Below, in pieces: positions 27,429 to 35,458 of a stretch of 64,000 nt of DNA. Location of the stretch: assembly GCA_900316235.1 (NCBI GenBank), contig ONCC01000003.1:25340-89339 (forward strand), read 5' to 3'. Position numbers and translations under genes: made by a program. The notes under the pieces were generated by a model that was given only the letters and a program-made list of their open reading frames with translations, was not told the DNA's origin and did not search any database. Numbering within the stretch: the stretch's first letter is position 1; each line of letters opens with the position of its first letter. Origin of the DNA: an uncultured Bacteroidales bacterium. Lineage in GTDB: Bacteria; Bacteroidota; Bacteroidia; Bacteroidales; P3.

Positions 27429-28507
27429 AGCGCCTCGACCGCTACATCCTGGGCAAGTACCTGATGACTTTCCTTCTGGCACTTGCCCTCATTATCATTA
27501 TCGTCATCACCTTCGACGTCAGCGAGAAGCTCGACAACTTCCTCGAACACCACGCCACCTTCTGGCAGGTGGTCTCCATCTACTATGTCAACTTCATCCC
27601 CGGCTTCGTCAACCTCTATAGTCCACTGTTTATCTTCATCTCCGTCATCTTCTTCACCTCGAAGATGGCGGGCAACAGCGAAATCATCGCCATCCTCAGC
27701 TCGGGCGTGCGCTACGGCCGCATGCTGCGACCCTACATCTATGGCTCCATCATTGTGGCCGTGATTATTTTCATCTTCGGCAACTTCGTCATTCCCAGCT
27801 CCAACCGCCGCCTCATCGCCTTCGAGGAACAATATGTCAAGTCGAAAGCCACCAACTACTATTCCAACCTCCATTTCCAGTCGGAGCCCGGCGTACAGGT
27901 CTATGCCGAGAGCTACGACGTCACAAGACTCCAGGCCTACAAGTTCTGCCGTGAGGAGATTGACGACGAAGGACGCCTGCTACGCCGCGAGGAGGCCAAC
28001 AGCATACGCTTCGACACCGCCACCAACCTCTGGGGCTGCAGCGGCTACTCCCTCCGCACCATCGACAGCAACCGCCGCGAGACACTCACCTTTGAAAACT
28101 ACGCCAACGTAGATCTCCGCATCGCTCCCGAAGACCTCAACCTGCTCTCCACACGCGTCGAGACCATGAACACCCCCGACCTCATCCGCTATATCCACCG
28201 CGAAGAGATGCGCGGCACCGGCACCGTCAAAACCTCCAAGATTGAATTCTGGCAACGCATCATCAACCCCCTGGCCATCATCGTCATGACCCTCATCGGC
28301 GTGGCCATCGCCGCCCGCAAGAGCCGTGGAGGCATTGGCGTACACCTCGCCATCGGCATCTCCATCGCCTTCGCATTCATCGTCTTCATGAAAATCACCA
28401 CCGTCTTCGCCACCAACGGTGACCTCTCGCCCTTTATGGCTGTCATGCTGCCGCAGATAGTCTTCGGCATCGCCGCTGCCTGGCTGATATACAAAGCACC
28501 GAAATAA
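27389..28507 (+). CDS. LptF/LptG-family permease (YjgP/YjgQ)
   Basis: The 372-residue inner-membrane protein is related to the permease half of the LptB2FG lipopolysaccharide exporter. It has helices near 25-45 (FLLALALIIIIVITFDVSEK), 65-90 and 105-135, a periplasmic beta-jellyroll middle (about 140-270), and three further helices at the C-terminus (about 285-370). The start overlaps the mutA end by 40 nt. The next Met falls inside the first helix, so ATG 27389 is the best choice. It is followed after 6 nt by sufE. Only one such permease is present, and whether it is LptF or LptG cannot be decided. lptA, lptB and lptC are not here. Confidence 0.88.
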   Translation: MPHSLPENVRHHLKRLDRYILGKYLMTFLLALALIIIIVITFDVSEKLDNFLEHHATFWQVVSIYYVNFIPGFVNLYSPLFIFISVIFFTSKMAGNSEIIAILSSGVRYGRMLRPYIYGSIIVAVIIFIFGNFVIPSSNRRLIAFEEQYVKSKATNYYSNLHFQSEPGVQVYAESYDVTRLQAYKFCREEIDDEGRLLRREEANSIRFDTATNLWGCSGYSLRTIDSNRRETLTFENYANVDLRIAPEDLNLLSTRVETMNTPDLIRYIHREEMRGTGTVKTSKIEFWQRIINPLAIIVMTLIGVAIAARKSRGGIGVHLAIGISIAFAFIVFMKITTVFATNGDLSPFMAVMLPQIVFGIAAAWLIYKAPK

Positions 28508-28513
28508 AGAAAT

Positions 28514-28933
28514 ATGACCATACAAGAAATATCCCAGCAAATCATCGACGAGTTCGCCAATTTTGACGAATGGCTCGACCGCTATGCCTACCTCATCGAC
28601 CTCGGCAAGGAATGCCCCGTCATCGACGAGAAGGACAAGACCGAGGAGAACCTCATCCGCGGCTGTCAGAGTCGTGTGTGGCTCAGCTGCGAGCAGCGCG
28701 ACGGTCGCCTCTTCTTCCGCGCCGACAGCGATGCCGTCATCACCCGCGGCATCATCAGCCTCCTCATCCGCGCCCTCGACGGACAGACCCCGCAGGACAT
28801 CCTCGACGCCGACCTGGCCTTCATCGACGCCATCGGCCTCAAGGAACACCTCTCCCCTACCCGCTCCAACGGCCTCACCTCCATGGTGAAACAGATGAAG
28901 ATGTACGCGCTGGCTTATAAAATGAAGCAATAA
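28514..28933 (+). CDS. sufE: SufE-family sulfur acceptor
   Basis: The 139-residue cytosolic protein takes persulfide sulfur from the cysteine desulfurase SufS and passes it to the SufBCD scaffold. It shows the family's IDEFANFDEWLDRYAYLIDL N-terminus, the active-site Cys51 in IRGCQSRVWL, and the GIISLLIRALDGQTP segment. Length is normal. It starts 6 nt after the LptF/G gene, and its stop shares one base with the start of the MIP18-family gene. It therefore sits in a plus-strand operon separate from sufC-sufD about 9 kb away. Confidence 0.92.
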   Translation: MTIQEISQQIIDEFANFDEWLDRYAYLIDLGKECPVIDEKDKTEENLIRGCQSRVWLSCEQRDGRLFFRADSDAVITRGIISLLIRALDGQTPQDILDADLAFIDAIGLKEHLSPTRSNGLTSMVKQMKMYALAYKMKQ

Positions 28934-29250
28934 TGGAACCCACGAAAGAAACCATCTGGAGCGCAGTGGTCAACTGCCTAAAGAACATCTACGACCCAGA
29001 GATACCCGTCAACATCTACGACCTCGGCCTCATCTACAAGGTAGATGTCGACGACGACCTCAACGTCAAGATTCTCATGACCATGACGGCGCCCGACTGC
29101 CCCGAAGCGGAATATATGTTCCAAGAGGTGAAGCAGATGGTGAGTTATATCTCGGGCGTGAAAAGCGTCGACGTCGAGCTCACCTTCGACCCACCCTGGA
29201 CCATGGACATGATCCCCGACGATATCAAAGTGGAACTGGGATTCATGTAA
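28933..29250 (+). CDS. MIP18/DUF59-family Fe-S cluster assembly factor (SufT-like)
   Basis: The 105-residue protein of the DUF59 family assists iron-sulfur cluster maturation. It carries the family hallmark DPEIPVNIYDLGLIYKV (about 21-37) and the conserved Cys in TAPDCPEAEYM (about 53-63), and ends FDPPWTMDMIPDDIKVELGF as typical of SufT/PaaD-type members. It overlaps the sufE stop by one base and is followed after 2 nt by an ABC permease. Its position directly behind SufE supports a role in Fe-S assembly over phenylacetate metabolism. Confidence 0.9.
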   Translation: MEPTKETIWSAVVNCLKNIYDPEIPVNIYDLGLIYKVDVDDDLNVKILMTMTAPDCPEAEYMFQEVKQMVSYISGVKSVDVELTFDPPWTMDMIPDDIKVELGFM

Positions 29251-29252
29251 AT

Positions 29253-30335
29253 ATGCGCCTCTTCAAGAAACACTCCTATGCCGACCTCGCCGGCCGCTCG
29301 CTCGACCGGATGGCGTGGCGTCGCTTCCGGCGCAACCCCCTCTCCATCGCCAGCCTCGTGGTCATAGGCCTCTTCGCACTGGTGGCCCTGCTGGGTTACC
29401 TCATCACCCCCGACCACACCCCCTACTGCAACCAGCAATACCTCGAGCTTGCCACCCTCAAACCCTTCTCCAAGGCCACCTTCCTCCTCACCGACCCCAC
29501 CGACACCCATACCTCCTTCCTGAAACGCATGACGCAAGGCGAGCCTCTCCCCTACACCGCCACTCCCATTATAGAATATAGATACGCGCGCGATAGCATC
29601 GTCGCCACCCCCTACAACGGCGACCCCATCACGGTGGCTGCCGATCAGGCAAGCGTCGACACCCGCACCTTCCTCCTCGGCACCGACGGCTATGGGCGCG
29701 ACGTGCTGAGCATGATTATGATAGGCTCACGCGTGAGCCTCTCCGTGGGCTTCATCGCCATCCTTATAGCCCTGCTGCTGGGCATCACCCTCGGTGCCCT
29801 CGCCGCCTACCACGGCGGATGGGTGGACGATCTCATCATGTGGATTATCAACGTCGTGTGGTCCATTCCCACGGTGCTGCTGGTCATTGCCATCACCTTC
29901 GTCCTCGGCAAGGGCTTCTGGCAGATATTCATCGCCGTGGGACTGACGATGTGGGTCGACATCGCGCGTGTAGTGCGCGGCGAGGTACTCAGCATCAAAG
30001 AGAAAGAATATGTCGAAGCCACGCGGGCATTGGGCTACAGCACCTTCCGCACCATCTTCCGCCACATCCTCCCCAACATTGTGGGGGCAGTGGTGGTGGT
30101 TGCCGCCAGCAACTTCGCCAGCGCCATCCTCCTCGAGGCGGGTCTCAGCTTCCTGGGTATCGGCGTGCAGCCCCCCATGCCGTCGTGGGGCATGATGGTC
30201 AAGGAAAACTACGGCTATATTCTCCTCGACAGCGCCTACCTGGCCCTGCTGCCGGGCCTGGCCATCATGATGGTCGTGCTGGCCTTCATGCTCCTGGCCT
30301 CGGGCCTGCGCGACGCCCTCGACATCAAACGGTAG
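29253..30335 (+). CDS. OppC/DppC-like ABC transporter permease
   Basis: The 360-residue inner-membrane permease belongs to the peptide/nickel uptake group. The N-terminal motif WRRFRRNPLSIASLVVIGLF leads into helix 1 (about 28-48). A long periplasmic insert (about 50-150) contains LLGTDGYGRDVLSMIMIGSR, a family hallmark. Helices 2-6 follow, with the EAA loop EYVEATRALGYSTFRTIFRH (about 251-270) that contacts the ATPase. The C-terminus GLRDALDIKR is typical. The periplasmic insert is longer than in E. coli OppC. Partner DppB-type permease, ATPase and binding-protein genes are absent from the window. It is the last gene of the mutA-lptF/G-sufE-MIP18 run. Confidence 0.9.
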   Translation: MRLFKKHSYADLAGRSLDRMAWRRFRRNPLSIASLVVIGLFALVALLGYLITPDHTPYCNQQYLELATLKPFSKATFLLTDPTDTHTSFLKRMTQGEPLPYTATPIIEYRYARDSIVATPYNGDPITVAADQASVDTRTFLLGTDGYGRDVLSMIMIGSRVSLSVGFIAILIALLLGITLGALAAYHGGWVDDLIMWIINVVWSIPTVLLVIAITFVLGKGFWQIFIAVGLTMWVDIARVVRGEVLSIKEKEYVEATRALGYSTFRTIFRHILPNIVGAVVVVAASNFASAILLEAGLSFLGIGVQPPMPSWGMMVKENYGYILLDSAYLALLPGLAIMMVVLAFMLLASGLRDALDIKR

Positions 30336-30401
30336 CTCCGCCAGAAAGAGCCGTTAAGAACAATTAACACTACAAATAATCTCCATATTTGAAAAAAAAC
30401 G

Positions 30402-30409
30402 TATTTTTG
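30402..30409 (+). promoter_or_regulatory. -7 box of the lipoprotein gene
   Basis: TATTTTTG followed by CACTTTG lies 57 nt upstream of the ATG at 30467, with a TTTG-like -33 element at about 30388. This is a clean Bacteroidota promoter. Confidence 0.7.
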
Positions 30410-30466
30410 CACTTTGAAAATTAGAAAAGAAAACAATAATTATTAACCTAAAAACATTAAAAATCA

Positions 30467-31192
30467 ATGAAGAACATTTTCAAAATGATGGGCATTGCCC
30501 TTCTCGCTTGCAGCATGATTATGGTTTCCTGCAAGAAAGATGATGACAATAACGAAAGCGGCCAGGGCGGCCAGGGCGGCAGCTCCAGCGTGAACATCAC
30601 CTTCAACGGTGTTGCCCAGAACACCCCCGTCACCGATGCAACTTATAAAGATATCTCTGAAGGCAACGGACTGACCGCCGGTAGCATTCTGCTGTTCTCC
30701 CACTTAGCCGCTGCAGGCACCCAGATGGGTGACGAAGGTGAGGAGTATGTAGCCCCCATCTTTGCCAACTACTTTGTCAAAGTCACTGGTGCTTCTGCTC
30801 AAGGTATCAACATCCCCGATGGATATTACGTCTCTGACCAGGTCATGAAAGATGTTAACAACGAGATGTTGGATGCAAATGAGGATTCTTGGAGCGTTAA
30901 TAATGTTAACGACGCCACCAGCTGGGGCAACTTCGACGCCACCGCCGGTACTATGACCTGCACCATCAGCCTCAACATGTACAACTACTCTGAGTATTTC
31001 ACGGCTCTCTATTCTACCACCGTTGCCGCTTATCCCAATGAGGATCTCAGCAGCTATCAGGCTTTCATCAACTTCCTGAATACCCTCACTGATGACGAGT
31101 TTGCCGCTCTTGCCCAAACCGCCATGGCCAACACCAGCACTGCTGATCTCGTGACCAAGCTGACCAATGTGAAATTCACCGTTGCTCAATAA
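30467..31192 (+). CDS. Predicted lipoprotein, unknown family
   Basis: The 241-residue protein has a type II signal peptide ending in the lipobox MVSC, then a KKDDDNNESGQGGQGG spacer that would hold it away from the membrane. The rest is rich in beta-prone, polar residues and has a hydrophobic pattern compatible with a small beta-sandwich followed by helices (LNTLTDDEFAALAQTAM, about 206-222). I do not recognise the family. It has its own promoter, and the next lipoprotein gene starts 32 nt downstream with no visible promoter. The two are probably co-transcribed. Confidence 0.8.
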   Translation: MKNIFKMMGIALLACSMIMVSCKKDDDNNESGQGGQGGSSSVNITFNGVAQNTPVTDATYKDISEGNGLTAGSILLFSHLAAAGTQMGDEGEEYVAPIFANYFVKVTGASAQGINIPDGYYVSDQVMKDVNNEMLDANEDSWSVNNVNDATSWGNFDATAGTMTCTISLNMYNYSEYFTALYSTTVAAYPNEDLSSYQAFINFLNTLTDDEFAALAQTAMANTSTADLVTKLTNVKFTVAQ

Positions 31193-31224
31193 TCTAATAA
31201 AAAAAACATAATAAAACACTTATC

Positions 31225-31575
31225 ATGAAAAAGAGTTTTAAAGTTCTGGCCATCGCAGCTATCGCCTCGCTGACCTTCGTTGCTTGCAACAACAACCAGA
31301 CCGCCGAAGAGGCTGTTGACAGCACCGCCATTGAGCAGGTGGCCGAAGAGGAAGTGATTGCCGAGCCCGTCGCCGTGGCCGACACCACACCCGTTGTCGA
31401 GGAGCAGGCTCCCGCCGCCAAGCAGCCCGTTAAAAAGGCTGTCATGAAAGAGAAACAGAAAGCCGAATCCCAGCCCGAAATAAAGAAGGCTGTTGATGAG
31501 CAGCCCGCCGCTCCTGCCGCCAACAAGCTGCAGACCCCCAACCAGAAAGCTTCCAGCCTGAAAAAACGCAACTAA
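31225..31575 (+). CDS. Small Ala/Glu/Lys-rich predicted lipoprotein
   Basis: The 116-residue protein has a signal peptide ending FVAC, followed by NNNQTAEEAVDSTAIEQVAE. The remainder is low complexity: an acidic then a basic, Pro/Ala/Lys-rich tail ending LKKRN. No fold or function is recognisable. The segment after the lipobox closely resembles that of the minus-strand gene at 32946-33389 (GNNNNEAVDSTELEAVEEV). The two may be paralogues that share only the N-terminal part. Two hairpins follow the stop, the second a strong terminator. Confidence 0.75.
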   Translation: MKKSFKVLAIAAIASLTFVACNNNQTAEEAVDSTAIEQVAEEEVIAEPVAVADTTPVVEEQAPAAKQPVKKAVMKEKQKAESQPEIKKAVDEQPAAPAANKLQTPNQKASSLKKRN

Positions 31576-31639
31576 GCATTTTCAGACACTGCTTAGAAAC
31601 CAAAGCCCCGCGCATCAACGGCACGGGGCTTTATTTTTC
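31572..31639 (+). terminator. Double hairpin; second is an intrinsic terminator
   Basis: The first stem CTAAGCA / TGCTTAG (31572-31578, 31590-31596) overlaps the stop codon. The second stem AAAGCCCCG / CGGGGCTTT (31602-31610, 31624-31632) is followed by ATTTTT and is a clear intrinsic terminator. Confidence 0.85.
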
Positions 31640-31668
31640 CAAATACACTCATTTCAAATCCTGAATCC

Positions 31669-32232
31669 ATGATAAGAAAAGCGATTCTCCCCTTGATTCT
31701 CTCCGGCCTGTTCGTTGCCTGCACTCCCAATGCAAAACGAGACATCGAGGCCGCTGCGCAGGGCTATCTGGACGCCGCCGGCAACTACCACCTCGACGAG
31801 GCCGCCGCCTATGCCTCCAAGAACACCCGCGAGGCCTCCATCCCCGCACTCAAGAAAATGATGGCAAAGGCCGACACCGCTTATATCAACGCTAACCAGC
31901 CGGCCGACATCACCATCCAGAGCACCCGCATGATTAACGACAGCACCGCCAAAGTGTACTACCATAAGCACACGCCCATCAAGGATGTCGACGACAGCAT
32001 CCTCGTCATCTATGAAGAGCAACGCTGGGTGGTCGACGTAACCCTCATGCTTCCTTCCATCCTTCTCTTCGACAGCATCCCCTCACCCTTCACCAGAGAG
32101 AACCTGAGAAATCCCGAAGACTCCCCCCTACGCAAACTCGTAAGCCACTCCAAACGCTCCGACCTTCTTCCCAAAGACACTGCCAACCTTATCAAAATGC
32201 ACCAAAAAGGAGCTAATCCACCATCAAAGTAA
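31669..32232 (+). CDS. Predicted lipoprotein with NTF2-like/DUF4878-type domain
   Basis: The 187-residue protein has a type II signal peptide with lipobox FVAC. Residues about 22-125 look like an NTF2-like (DUF4878-type) domain: a helical start (AAAQGYLDAAGNYHLDEAAA) followed by strands, including STRMINDSTAKVYYHK and the Trp-Val strand RWVVDVTL. The C-terminal 50 residues are polar and hypothetical. The function is unknown; such domains usually form small binding cones. The gene stands alone between two terminators, with no clear -7 box upstream. Confidence 0.75.
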   Translation: MIRKAILPLILSGLFVACTPNAKRDIEAAAQGYLDAAGNYHLDEAAAYASKNTREASIPALKKMMAKADTAYINANQPADITIQSTRMINDSTAKVYYHKHTPIKDVDDSILVIYEEQRWVVDVTLMLPSILLFDSIPSPFTRENLRNPEDSPLRKLVSHSKRSDLLPKDTANLIKMHQKGANPPSK

Positions 32233-32301
32233 CCTTAACAAGATTGATCCTAGCGCCAAAAAATAAGAAGAAAACACATAACAAACTCCTTCTAAAAAAA
32301 A

Positions 32302-32334
32302 ACGGAGAAAGATAACCTTTCTCTGTTTTTTTTG
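32302..32334 (+). terminator. Intrinsic terminator after the NTF2-like lipoprotein gene
   Basis: The stem ACGGAGAAAG / CTTTCTCTGT (one GU pair) has loop ATAAC and a run of eight T's. It is preceded by an A run, so it may work in both directions. Confidence 0.85.
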
Positions 32335-32403
32335 CAAAAGCCCAAAAGAGGGAAAAAAACACTTAAATAATCGCCTCTTTATCAATACTCTATAGCCACC
32401 AAC

Positions 32404-32458
32404 TCTTACTCTTCTCTTACTCTTCTCTTACTCCTCTCTTTCTCATCTCCTACCAAAG
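32404..32458. repeat. 11-bp tandem array between convergent lipoprotein genes
   Basis: Five 11-mers occur: TCTTACTCTTC twice, then TCTTACTCCTC, TCTTTCTCATC and TCCTACCAAAG. Together with the preceding CCACCAACTC, the array resembles a one-sided, degenerate version of the left arm of the phased inverted arrays found elsewhere in the window. Confidence 0.85.
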
Positions 32459-32491
32459 TAGTGAATGATAAGGTAAAGATACGCCAATGGA

Positions 32492-32884
32492 TTACTCTCC
32501 GAAGGGAGCGAGGCGAAAGTCGGAAGAGGCGGGCTTGGGGGCCTCGAGGGTGTCGAGAGAAGTGACCTGCTCGATGCGGGCGAGGACGCTGTCCTGGATG
32601 GGGCCGTAGAGCTCGGGATGCTCGGCATAGTAGGAGAAGCTCTGTTCCACCTGCTCACGCGTGACATGGTGCTTGTCCAGGATATAGTCGTAGGCACTCA
32701 GCACCTCGGGTCTCATGGCGTCATAGCGATACTGCGACTCAACGGCATAGAAGCCTTCGAGAAGATAGGCGTCGGACAAGAATTCGACCATCTGAGGGGC
32801 GTCGAGGACTCCCTCGGGGCGGCCGTCACGGTGGCAGCCCGCCAGGAGGACGAGGGCAAACAGGGCAAAAATAGTTCTATTCAT
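32492..32884 (-). CDS. DUF4296-type lipoprotein
   Basis: The 130-residue protein has a type II signal peptide with lipobox LAGC. The body matches the DUF4296 pattern common in Bacteroidota: VLDAPQMVEFLSDAYLLEGF, then DYILDKHHVTREQVEQSFSYYAEHPE and a final helix. The function is unknown. It lies 61 nt downstream of another small minus-strand gene but is separated from it by an intrinsic terminator, so it is either transcribed by read-through or from a promoter I cannot see. Confidence 0.82.
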   Translation of the reverse strand: MNRTIFALFALVLLAGCHRDGRPEGVLDAPQMVEFLSDAYLLEGFYAVESQYRYDAMRPEVLSAYDYILDKHHVTREQVEQSFSYYAEHPELYGPIQDSVLARIEQVTSLDTLEAPKPASSDFRLAPFGE

Positions 32885-32894
32885 CGGCCGGGAT

Positions 32895-32930
32895 AAAAAA
32901 AAGGCAGGTCCGCAAACGTGGACCTGCCTT
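32895..32930 (-). terminator. Intrinsic terminator between the two minus-strand small genes
   Basis: An 11-bp stem AAGGCAGGTCC / GGACCTGCCTT (32901-32911, 32920-32930) is followed on the minus strand by a run of T's. It ends the transcript of the 32946-33389 gene. Confidence 0.9.
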
Positions 32931-32945
32931 TAAATAACTTTCAAC

Positions 32946-33389
32946 TTAGAGTTTGATTTTCTTGGAGAGCTCGTCGGCAGCCTTCTCAGCGGCTTTGTCA
33001 ACAGCCTTGTTGACCTCGGCAGCGGCTTTGGCTTTGGCTTTGTCCATGGCGCACTGGCCAACACCTTCCTTCACGGCGTTGACAAAAGCGTCGTTGTCCT
33101 GGTAGGCCTGGTAGGAGGTGGCGATGATCTGCTTCATGCAAGCAGCGATTTTGCTCTGGTCGGCGCTGGCGCAGTTGCAAATCTCCTCGGCAGCCTGCTG
33201 GGCGGCGGCGAGCATAGCATCGGATTCGGCAGCGACCTCAACGGGCTGGGCATTCTCCTCGGCGACCTCTTCGACGGCCTCGAGCTCGGTGCTGTCAACA
33301 GCTTCGTTGTTGTTGTTACCGCAAGAAACGGTCATGGCGGCGACAAAGAGGGCGACGCCAACAAAAGATAAAACTTTCTTCATTTTCAT
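32946..33389 (-). CDS. Small predicted lipoprotein with Ala-rich helices
   Basis: The 147-residue protein has a type II signal peptide ending VSC, then an acidic GNNNNEAVDSTELEAVEEV segment shared with the plus-strand protein at 31225-31575. The middle has three Cys (ICNCASADQ and AACMKQII) and a helix pair, and the C-terminus is an Ala/Lys-rich amphipathic helix (KAAAEVNKAVDKAAEKAADE). No known family is recognised. It has its own -7 box and a strong terminator, so it is an independent and perhaps abundant small transcript. Confidence 0.78.
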   Translation of the reverse strand: MKMKKVLSFVGVALFVAAMTVSCGNNNNEAVDSTELEAVEEVAEENAQPVEVAAESDAMLAAAQQAAEEICNCASADQSKIAACMKQIIATSYQAYQDNDAFVNAVKEGVGQCAMDKAKAKAAAEVNKAVDKAAEKAADELSKKIKL

Positions 33390-33434
33390 TGATTTTTAAA
33401 TGGTTATACTTAATGTTGTTTTATATTACAAATG

Positions 33435-33442
33435 CAAAAATA
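33435..33442 (-). promoter_or_regulatory. -7 box of the small Ala-rich lipoprotein gene
   Basis: Minus-strand TATTTTTG followed by CATTTG lies about 46 nt upstream of the ATG at 33389. Confidence 0.65.
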
Positions 33443-33486
33443 CGTTTTTTCGGGTATACATATATAATATAAAATCTTAAATAATG

Positions 33487-33523
33487 CTAAAAGGGGACCT
33501 TTGAAAACTCAAAGGTCCCCTTT
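33487..33523 (-). terminator. Intrinsic terminator of the tRNA-Val transcript
   Basis: A 13-bp stem AAAGGGGACCTTT / AAAGGTCCCCTTT (33490-33502, 33511-33523) begins just two bases after the tRNA and is followed by a short T run on the minus strand. Confidence 0.85.
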
Positions 33524-33524
33524 G

Positions 33525-33599
33525 TGGGAGTAACAGGGTTCGAACCAGTGACCTCCTGCTTGTAAGGCAGGCGCTCTGAACCAGCTGAGCTATACTCCC
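33525..33599 (-). tRNA. tRNA-Val (anticodon TAC)
   Basis: The minus-strand 75-nt cloverleaf has acceptor GGGAGTA / TACTCCC plus discriminator A, D-arm AGCTCAGCTGGTTCAGAGC, anticodon stem CCTGC / GCAGG with loop CTTACAA (anticodon TAC, reading GUA), and T-arm with GGTTCGAACC. CCA is not encoded. It has its own -7 box and terminator, so it is a single-gene unit. Confidence 0.95.
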
Positions 33600-33610
33600 G
33601 AAAAAGCGTG

Positions 33611-33618
33611 CAAAAGTA
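33611..33618 (-). promoter_or_regulatory. -7 box of tRNA-Val
   Basis: Minus-strand TACTTTTG followed by CACG lies 11 nt upstream of the mature tRNA 5' end, giving a very short leader. Confidence 0.65.
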
Positions 33619-33646
33619 CAAATAATTTTCGATATGGCAAAAATAT

Positions 33647-35458
33647 TTATGCAAACGACTGCATATCAACCAGTTTTTTATAAAGACCATCGGCCATCAT
33701 AAGCTCCTCATGGGTACCTCGCTCGACAATTCTGCCCTGTTCGAGCACCACAATGAGGTCGGCATGGCGGATGGTGGAGAGACGGTGGGCAATGACAATG
33801 GAGGTACGCCCCTGCATGAGGGCATCGAGACCCTGCTGTACGGCACGCTCCGATTCGGCATCGAGGGCCGAGGTAGCCTCGTCGAGAAGGAGTATCGGGG
33901 TGTCGCGGAGCACGGCGCGGGCGATGCTCAGGCGTTGGCGTTGGCCACCCGAGAGGTTGAGGCCACGGTCGCCAATGGGGGTATCGTAGCCTTGCGGCAG
34001 TTGGTCGATAAACTCGTCGGCATGGGCCACATGGGCTGCGGCGCGAATTTCTTCGGGGCTATAGCCCTCGGCGCCAAAGGCGATATTGTTGGCCACGGTG
34101 TCGTTGAAAAGAATGCAGTTCTGCGACACCAGGCCGAACTGCGACCGCAACGAGTTGATGTTGAGGTCGCGGATGGGATACCCGTCGACAGAGATATAGC
34201 CCGACGTGCAGTCATAGAAACGCGGCAACAGGTCGACGAGGGTGGTCTTGCCAGCTCCTGAGGGCCCAACGATGGCGATGGTCTTGCCCTTGGGAACGAC
34301 AAGGTTGATGTGGGAGAGGACAGGGGTGTCGGTGTAGCTGAAGCACACGTCGTGGAACTCTATCTTGTCTTCAAACCCCTGCAGTACCATGGCATTGGGT
34401 TTCTCCAGAATCACCTCGTCGGCATCGAGAATCTCGAGGAAGCGTTCAGCCGAGGCGGTGCCTTTCTGAAGGGTGTTATAGGTACGCACGATGGCCTGGA
34501 TAGGCGGGATGATGCGGGCGAAAATGATGACGAAGAAGATAAACACCGAGGGCTGGATGGAGCCGTCGATGACCTGCCAGCCACCGATGATCAGAATGAA
34601 CACCAGCGCCAAGGTGCCCAGAATCTCGGAGAGAGGGCTGGAGAGCTCGCGGCTGCGGGCCACCTTGACCATAGTGCGGCCATAACGGGCATTGGCTTTG
34701 GCAAAGACATCCTCGCGATTGTCCTCACGGCCGAATGCCTTGATGGCCTTGAGTGACGCCAGCGACTCCTCGAGGATAGCCGAGAGGCGTCCCAGTTCCT
34801 TCTGTCCCCGTTGCGAGTTGTTCTTCAGGCGTTTTCCTATACGCGCTATCATCCATACTCCCAAGGGAAGCACCAGCAGGAAGAGCACAAACAGACGCCA
34901 TGAGACAAAGAGGAGGATGGTGGCAAAAACCACAATATTGAGGGGTTCTTTGACAAGTGACTGCAACACTCCCACACACCATTCCATGTCGGCGATGTCG
35001 TTACTCATACGGCTCATGAGGTCACCACGGCGTTTGCTGTTGAAAAAGGCCACGGGAAGGATGGTCACCTTATGGTAGATGTCGTTGCGGAGATACTCGA
35101 TGAGGCCGTTGCGGATGAGGCCCAGGAATACCTGCGCCATGAAGCGGAAGAAATTGCTCAACAAAGAGCAGCCCACATAGCCGGCGGCCACAATTATCAG
35201 ACATCCCCAGATTCCATGGACGGCCTTGTACTGATAGAGATGCCAGAAGGCCCAGTCAACCATCTGTTTTTGGTTGAAGGCGAACTCAGGCTCCGCCTCG
35301 GGGACGCCATTGAGGCCGAACATCAACTCCACGAAGGGGATGATGAGCACATAGGCTCCCAGGCTGCACAGGATATGCAGCAGGTTGAAGAGCACGTTGA
35401 GGGTGATCTGGGCAGGGAAATGGCGCAAATAGGCCAGTATGCGGTACATGGGTTTCAT
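33647..35458 (-). CDS. MsbA-like ABC exporter (fused permease and ATPase)
   Basis: The 603-residue half-transporter has an N-terminal six-helix ABC exporter domain (about 15-340) and a C-terminal ATPase (about 355-600). The ATPase has Walker [14 protein letters not shown], signature LSGGQRQRLSIARA, Walker B PILLLDEATSALD and H-loop IVIAHRLSTI. The overall layout matches Bacteroidota lipid A/lipid exporters of the MsbA type. The substrate is inferred. Its ATG overlaps the stop of the PD40/OmpA-like gene (ATGA), so it is the last gene of the sufC-sufD-PD40-exporter operon. It ends 122 nt upstream of the tRNA-Val terminator region. Confidence 0.9.
   Translation of the reverse strand: MKPMYRILAYLRHFPAQITLNVLFNLLHILCSLGAYVLIIPFVELMFGLNGVPEAEPEFAFNQKQMVDWAFWHLYQYKAVHGIWGCLIIVAAGYVGCSLLSNFFRFMAQVFLGLIRNGLIEYLRNDIYHKVTILPVAFFNSKRRGDLMSRMSNDIADMEWCVGVLQSLVKEPLNIVVFATILLFVSWRLFVLFLLVLPLGVWMIARIGKRLKNNSQRGQKELGRLSAILEESLASLKAIKAFGREDNREDVFAKANARYGRTMVKVARSRELSSPLSEILGTLALVFILIIGGWQVIDGSIQPSVFIFFVIIFARIIPPIQAIVRTYNTLQKGTASAERFLEILDADEVILEKPNAMVLQGFEDKIEFHDVCFSYTDTPVLSHINLVVPKGKTIAIVGPSGAGKTTLVDLLPRFYDCTSGYISVDGYPIRDLNINSLRSQFGLVSQNCILFNDTVANNIAFGAEGYSPEEIRAAAHVAHADEFIDQLPQGYDTPIGDRGLNLSGGQRQRLSIARAVLRDTPILLLDEATSALDAESERAVQQGLDALMQGRTSIVIAHRLSTIRHADLIVVLEQGRIVERGTHEELMMADGLYKKLVDMQSFA

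Noticed and set aside
33487..33690. 67-codon minus-strand frame with YSSAGSERLPYKQEVTGSNP
   Set aside because: This peptide is the classic false translation of a tRNA; the tRNA-Val cloverleaf explains the DNA.
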